A DNA stretch of 64,000 nt from Pseudomonadota bacterium (GTDB lineage: Bacteria > Pseudomonadota > Gammaproteobacteria > Burkholderiales > Burkholderiaceae_B): assembly GCA_023439305.1 (NCBI GenBank), contig JAEXOO010000032.1:228580-292579 (forward strand), given 5' to 3'. The position numbers and the translations under genes were made by a program. How positions within the stretch are numbered: the stretch's first letter is position 1; every line of letters starts with the position of its first letter. Positions 60,094 to 64,000 of the stretch are shown here, piece by piece. A model generated the notes under the pieces. That model was given only the letters and a program-made list of their open reading frames with translations, made no database searches and was not told where the DNA came from.

Positions 60094-62067
60094 GTGAATC
60101 GTCGTGACTTTCTGTTCAGCGCGGCCGCTGCCGGCGTGACTGCGCCCATCTGGCTTAAATCCGCTATTTCTCCGTTACAGGCTCAGGAACTGGCGCCCAA
60201 GGGGGCTCGTATTCACAAGGTGGCTATCTTCCCAGCCATCGGTTTCGCCCGCGTTGGGAATGCCAGCGACTGGTTTCTGGCGCCCGAAGTACCCGGCTTG
60301 ATGCCCGAGCCCCAGGGCGGTTTCAAAGACGCCCAGGGCCGGATCAAGAAACAGGCGCAACGCTTCCGGTTGTATGGCTACGACGAGCAGGGACGCGTCG
60401 TGCGCGAATTGGACGCCTCCTTCAAGCCGCGCTGGAGCGTGCATGTGGCCAATACGAAAGCGGCCTGGTATGGCTTTGTGAACGCGATGGATCGCGATGC
60501 CGCCGCGCCGGGCGTGCCGGGAGCGCAGCGTAATGCCTTTGTGCCGCAGGCCAAGCGCGCCGATATGCTGGCCATTGACCCGGGCGTGGTGTCCATCAGC
60601 GGAACGTCGGTCAATGAAGGCGGCACGGATGCCGCCTACCGGATGCAAGGGGTGTTCTGGCAGACGCTGGACGTGCCGCTGGGGCATGTGCGCACGGACG
60701 AACAAGGGCGCTTGCTGGTGTTTCCGGCCGACGGGGTCTCGCGCACGGCGGTGGAGCAGAACCCCGTGCGTGATTTTACGAACAATGACGGCTGGCACGA
60801 CGACTGGTGCGACGGCTGGGTCAAGGCCACGGTCCAGGTTGATGGCCGGGAACTGGAATGTGATCCGGCCTGGGTCGTGTCTTGTGGCCCCAAGTTCGCG
60901 CCTCAGCTAGAGCCTGTCGTGACGCTGTATGATGCGGCGCGTGAGGCCATGATCGCCCTGGGGCAGTTGCCGGCCCCCAAGGACAAGGTTTCCTTCCGCC
61001 GCGATGTGCTGCCCATCCTGCGCCGTAGCGGCCAGATGCAGTGGGTCGCCAGCGCTTCGTTTTTGGGATCCGCCTGGAATCAGGTGGGCGACCTGTCGGA
61101 TCCGCAACGACTGGCCCGACTGGCCGATCCCGGCGAGGCATCGTCGACAGAGCGCCTGGCCGTGTTCAAGGCGTTTCGCCAGCCCGGCGGCAAGGACACG
61201 CGGGCGACGGCGCTGCCCATCATGCTGGGCGATGGTGTTAACTACCCGGACAGTCCGCACTCCTGGCTGACTCTGACTCCGTCGCAATACACCATACTGG
61301 AATTGTGGTCGCAGGGGAGGTTTGTCAACGACTTTCAGGACGAGCAGCTGGACGCCTATACTGCGCTGGACGACTTGCCCTTGGCCCTGCAACCCGAGGC
61401 CATGACGCGGGCCGCCCTGGATGCGTGCTCGGGGGGGGCCTTTCACCCTGGGGTGGAGATCACCTGGCCCATACGCCATCCAGAATTGTTCCGCGGTCCC
61501 AAGCAGACCGCCTTGCCCTTCCGCATTGCGCTGTCCCAGCGTCCTGGTCTTATTCAGGATATGGGTTATCAGCTCAATCCCGTGAATGTGTTTGCCGGCA
61601 ACCCGGAGCGTCCGGAGCACGGTGCACCGGTCGGTCCTCAGGCGCCGGGCGATCTGACGCGCTGGATGGGCGTGCCCTGGCAGGGCGACGCATTCAGTTG
61701 TCAGGCGGTCCAGACTGCAGATGGTTTTCCTACGCCGATATGGTGGCCGGCGCTGTTGCCCGTGGATGTTTTGCCGGACGCGTTTTACCAGCAATTGATG
61801 CGTGAAGACCTGAGCACCGAAGAGCGCTTGCGTTTTTATCATTCGCGCGTACCGTGGGCACGCGGAGCGGCAGGTATAGGCCTGCATGTGGAAGCGGGTT
61901 ATACGGACGGCCTGAGGCGCATGATCGAGCTTTGGACTCGCATGGGAGTCGTGGTAAAACGTCCGGGGCCTGCGGGCCTGGCGGGGGTGCCGACGCAGCT
62001 GTACGTAGAAGTGCAGCGCGGCTCCATGGATATTGTCCCGCCCATGCCGCAGTCCTCCAGGACTTAA
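60094..62067 (+). CDS. LodA/GoxA-like CTQ-dependent amino acid oxidase
   Basis: 657 residues from GTG 60094 (AGGGGA seven bases upstream). LodA-family enzymes oxidise lysine (LodA) or glycine (GoxA), releasing ammonia and hydrogen peroxide; they use a cysteine tryptophylquinone made from their own residues. Here the probable Cys is 445 in ACSGGAFHPGVEITW and the Trp is 529 in RWMGVPWQGDAFSCQ. A twin-arginine-like leader (NRRDFLFSAAAAG) suggests export folded. The next gene encodes the LodB-type flavoprotein needed to form the cofactor. The substrate is not determined. Confidence 0.85.
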   Translation: MNRRDFLFSAAAAGVTAPIWLKSAISPLQAQELAPKGARIHKVAIFPAIGFARVGNASDWFLAPEVPGLMPEPQGGFKDAQGRIKKQAQRFRLYGYDEQGRVVRELDASFKPRWSVHVANTKAAWYGFVNAMDRDAAAPGVPGAQRNAFVPQAKRADMLAIDPGVVSISGTSVNEGGTDAAYRMQGVFWQTLDVPLGHVRTDEQGRLLVFPADGVSRTAVEQNPVRDFTNNDGWHDDWCDGWVKATVQVDGRELECDPAWVVSCGPKFAPQLEPVVTLYDAAREAMIALGQLPAPKDKVSFRRDVLPILRRSGQMQWVASASFLGSAWNQVGDLSDPQRLARLADPGEASSTERLAVFKAFRQPGGKDTRATALPIMLGDGVNYPDSPHSWLTLTPSQYTILELWSQGRFVNDFQDEQLDAYTALDDLPLALQPEAMTRAALDACSGGAFHPGVEITWPIRHPELFRGPKQTALPFRIALSQRPGLIQDMGYQLNPVNVFAGNPERPEHGAPVGPQAPGDLTRWMGVPWQGDAFSCQAVQTADGFPTPIWWPALLPVDVLPDAFYQQLMREDLSTEERLRFYHSRVPWARGAAGIGLHVEAGYTDGLRRMIELWTRMGVVVKRPGPAGLAGVPTQLYVEVQRGSMDIVPPMPQSSRT

Positions 62068-62080
62068 GGAACGAGTATTC

Positions 62081-63151
62081 ATGATCATTGTAGTAGGCGC
62101 CGGCGTGGCCGGCCTGGCGGCGGCGCGCCGCCTGAGCATGCAGGGGCATCGTCCTTTGTTGCTTGCTCCTCCCGGCCCGCTCGCTGTGATGGGCGAGACG
62201 TTGTCAGAGCGAGGCGCGCGTTTTCTGGATCTGCTGGGTTGGGCAGACTGCTTGGACGCGTCCGTGGCCCTGGCTGGCCAGGGGCGCTTTTCGGTGTGGG
62301 GCAGCGCAGGCCTGCGCACGATCCAGGATGAAGACGGACAAGGCCATTTGGTGGACAAGGCCCGCTTGGAGCAGACTTGTGCGGCCCGGCTGCAGGAGGG
62401 CTCGCTGGACATCAGCCCTGCGCGAGTGTTGCGCTTGGAGCATACACCGCAAGGCGTGCGCGCCTTGCTGGATGATGGTACGGCGCGGGACGCGCAGGCG
62501 CTTATCGATTGCACAGGCCGATCCGCTCTGTCGGCAGGCGACAAGGCGGATCGACGTCGCCTGGATCGCCTGGTAGCGGCATGGCGCGTGTTTGATCTGG
62601 CCGAAGGGGCGGAAACCTTGCCGGCGACTTTAGTGGAGGCGGTCGAGCTGGGATGGTGGTATATGTCGCCCATGCCCGGCGGCCGCATGATGGTGGCGCT
62701 GTTTTCCGACTCTGATCTGCTGCCCGATGGCTTGAGCCGCGACGGCCGAGTCTGGGCCGGTCTGGCGGTATGCACCGATGCGGTGCGGGTGCGCCTGGAA
62801 AGTCTGGGTCTGGATGCGGAACTGGATGCACGGGCGCCCGCCGTTTCGGCGGCGGCCACCTGCATGGTCTCGCACTTTGTGGAAGGACGTATTCTGCGCG
62901 CGGGGGATGCTGCTGCGGCCATGGATCCGCTGGCCGCCAATGGCTTGGCCACGGCGCTCTGGAGCGGCGTGCAGGCCGCTGACGCCGCCCTGGCTTTGAT
63001 CAAGGGCGACGAAGAGCCTGCGCGTCGTTACGAAAAAGATTATCTGCTGGGCCTGGTGCGCCATCTGAGTTCGCAGCATGCTCTGTATAGTGCAGAACAA
63101 CGCTACGCCGCACAGCCGTTCTGGCAACGACGCCATCGCGCTCTGGATTAA
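62081..63151 (+). CDS. LodB-like flavoprotein for CTQ biosynthesis
   Basis: 356 residues from ATG 62081 (AAGGA upstream). It has an N-terminal FAD-binding motif, IIVVGAGVAGLAAARRL, and the tryptophan-halogenase/squalene-epoxidase-type motif RILRAGDAAAAMDPLAANGL. LodB homologues are required to convert LodA's Trp and Cys into the quinone cofactor. The gene follows the LodA-like gene by 13 bases, the standard pairing. It probably acts in the cytosol before Tat export. Confidence 0.87.
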   Translation: MIIVVGAGVAGLAAARRLSMQGHRPLLLAPPGPLAVMGETLSERGARFLDLLGWADCLDASVALAGQGRFSVWGSAGLRTIQDEDGQGHLVDKARLEQTCAARLQEGSLDISPARVLRLEHTPQGVRALLDDGTARDAQALIDCTGRSALSAGDKADRRRLDRLVAAWRVFDLAEGAETLPATLVEAVELGWWYMSPMPGGRMMVALFSDSDLLPDGLSRDGRVWAGLAVCTDAVRVRLESLGLDAELDARAPAVSAAATCMVSHFVEGRILRAGDAAAAMDPLAANGLATALWSGVQAADAALALIKGDEEPARRYEKDYLLGLVRHLSSQHALYSAEQRYAAQPFWQRRHRALD

Positions 63152-63158
63152 GCCGGTC

Positions 63159-63644
63159 TCAGTTAGGAGGGCGGGCAAAACGGCGATGCAGGGCCAGGAT
63201 CCAGATCGTCAGCCCCGCCAGGAATACGCCTGTGCCGATCAGCAGGGGCGTCAATTCCAGATGGGCTTGTCCGTCCTGATTGGATTTCAGCAATATGTAG
63301 TGCGAGAATGCCAGCAAGGCAACACCCAGCAATGACAGTGATTGGAGCCAGCCGGACAGGTAGTTCAGGCTGTCCTGGCGCCGATCCGGCGACAACCAGT
63401 AATCACGGCGGGGAATATTGATGGTGCGATCAGGCAGCGAGCGGAACAGAGTTCCCAGCAAAGCGGCTCCCAAGGGAAATGCGGCCATCAACAGCATCAT
63501 CATAGCCACGTAGTCGGCCCGGTCCGTGTACCCGTCGGGCCGTCCTTGGGCATTGAAATGGGATGCGACTACAGGCGGCAGGGCATCCTGGGTCCACCAG
63601 ACAAACATCAGGGCCGCAAAGGTCGGTATCAAGGTCAGGTGCAT
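63159..63644 (-). CDS. DUF1648 membrane protein
   Basis: 161 residues from ATG 63644 (GGAGAG upstream). Four hydrophobic segments, with the DUF1648 motif LPPVVASHFNAQGRPDGYTD after the first one, then VAMMMLLMAAFPLGAALLGT. Related proteins include SdpI-type immunity proteins, but this short form has no assigned role. It converges with the LodB-like gene and lies near the tRNA region. Confidence 0.85.
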   Translation of the reverse strand: MHLTLIPTFAALMFVWWTQDALPPVVASHFNAQGRPDGYTDRADYVAMMMLLMAAFPLGAALLGTLFRSLPDRTINIPRRDYWLSPDRRQDSLNYLSGWLQSLSLLGVALLAFSHYILLKSNQDGQAHLELTPLLIGTGVFLAGLTIWILALHRRFARPPN

Positions 63645-63720
63645 GCGCGATCTCTCCAAAGCCGCACGATAAGCCCAAGGGCGTGCGCTTGGCGTGAAAG
63701 CCCAGGCGACGCATCGCGAA

Positions 63721-63756
63721 AAAAAAGCCGGCTGTCTTTCGACAACCGGCTTTTTT
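63721..63756 (-). terminator. terminator-like hairpin after the tRNA fragment
   Basis: AAAAAAGCCGGCTGTC pairs with GACAACCGGCTTTTTT around a TTTC loop, resembling the terminator at 63881-63914. On the minus strand it directly follows the duplicated tRNA 3' fragment. Confidence 0.7.
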
Positions 63757-63764
63757 CGGAATTT

Positions 63765-63785
63765 TGGTGCCCAGGAGAGGACTCG
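63765..63785 (-). repeat. duplicated 3' end of tRNA-Leu (possible att remnant)
   Basis: A 21-base exact copy of the tRNA 3' end at 63923-63943, including the CCA. The flanking GGAATTT is also shared, with one extra T. The rest of a second tRNA is missing. It may be a remnant of integrase-mediated insertion or of a degraded tandem tRNA. Confidence 0.75.
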
Positions 63786-63880
63786 GTCACACTGGCGCGA
63801 CCCCGGCCAGGCCAGTATGCCTGGCCTTTCTCGCCCTCACGCAAGGTGCTCAAGCACCTTGCTTCCTGGGCGTATAAAGC

Positions 63881-63914
63881 AAAAGGCCGATTATCTTGCG
63901 ATAACCGGCCTTTT
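63881..63914 (-). terminator. intrinsic terminator of the tRNA-Leu gene
   Basis: AAAAGGCCGATTATC and GATAACCGGCCTTTT pair with one mismatch around a TTGC loop. It lies nine bases past the tRNA CCA on the minus strand. Confidence 0.8.
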
Positions 63915-63922
63915 GAGGAATT

Positions 63923-64000
63923 TGGTGCCCAGGAGAGGACTCGAACCTCCACACCTTGCGGCACATGGACCTGAACCATGCGCGTCTACCAATTCCGCCA
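63923..64000 (-). tRNA. tRNA-Leu (CAG anticodon), 5' end beyond window
   Basis: On the minus strand the sequence has the D-arm (GGAATTGGTAGACGCGC), an anticodon loop reading TTCAGGT with anticodon CAG, a long class II variable arm, the T-arm GGTTCGAGTCC and an encoded CCA. Only the first few acceptor-stem bases are outside the window. Confidence 0.93.

Noticed and set aside
1..64000. CRISPR array, riboswitch or complete insertion sequence
   Set aside because: No regularly spaced repeats, recognised aptamer or intact transposase with terminal repeats were seen; the only transposase-like sequence is the DUF772 fragment in the Phd fusion.

Overview
The window looks like a chromosomal segment of a moderately high-GC betaproteobacterium of the order Burkholderiales, most probably Alcaligenaceae (Bordetella/Achromobacter/Alcaligenes relatives). 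This rests on the style of the proteins (an SphB1-like autotransporter, an aminoethylphosphonate ABC cluster, a GltIJKL operon, a xanthine dehydrogenase cluster) and is inference, since no rRNA or ribosomal gene is present. Most of it is ordinary metabolic and transport core, with accessory patches at the left edge, at 34.6-38.3 kb and at the extreme right end.

Layout, left to right. 1-1513: 5' part of an accessory AAA ATPase plus a gene-poor stretch. 1514-6245: a two-component locus with two histidine kinases, one OmpR-type regulator and an ICMT-like membrane methyltransferase. 6242-14220: purine catabolism (xdhA-xdhB-xdhC-guaD on the minus strand) with a divergent LysR regulator translationally coupled to an orphan pxpA. 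14221-24099: transport and housekeeping genes (BenE-like symporter, AraC/NimR-like regulator with a divergent NimT-like exporter, a DHA1 MFS pump, TauE/SafE, nitrilase-family amidase, AlkB, pirin, GST) and a candidate small RNA.

24368-34581 is the most distinctive block: a ten-gene plus-strand operon resembling the Pseudomonas aeruginosa phdA-pdtB-exbB2-exbD2 locus. It encodes a Phd-like/DUF772 fusion, a TpsB (FhaC/ShlB) outer-membrane transporter, an ExbB with a fused periplasmic DUF2341/LamG-like region, ExbD, TonB, a putative porin, a coiled-coil periplasmic protein, a YbjN protein, a parvulin-type prolyl isomerase and a small secreted protein, closed by a strong terminator. No secreted TpsA partner is in the window. 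A SphB1-like lipoprotein subtilisin autotransporter lies 4.4 kb after the operon (39002-41857); in Bordetella SphB1 cleaves the TpsA protein FHA, so the two may cooperate.

34800-38602 is an accessory patch: a YhcG/DUF1016 nuclease, then an AT-richer unit (about 36073-38220) with inverted, iterated motifs at both ends around a membrane pentapeptide-repeat protein and no transposase. 41854-47464 holds a frameshifted LysR regulator, a beta-propeller protein and the glutamate/aspartate ABC operon gltIJKL. 49016-55990 is an aminoethylphosphonate uptake and degradation cluster (FAD oxidase, binding protein, PhnX, fused permease, ATPase, divergent LysR) without a PhnW transaminase. 56004-63644 has a DUF4139 protein, a HigBA-type toxin-antitoxin pair, a short prepilin peptidase, a LodA/LodB cysteine-tryptophylquinone oxidase pair and a DUF1648 membrane protein. 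The window ends inside a tRNA-Leu(CAG) gene whose 3' end is duplicated about 160 bp away.
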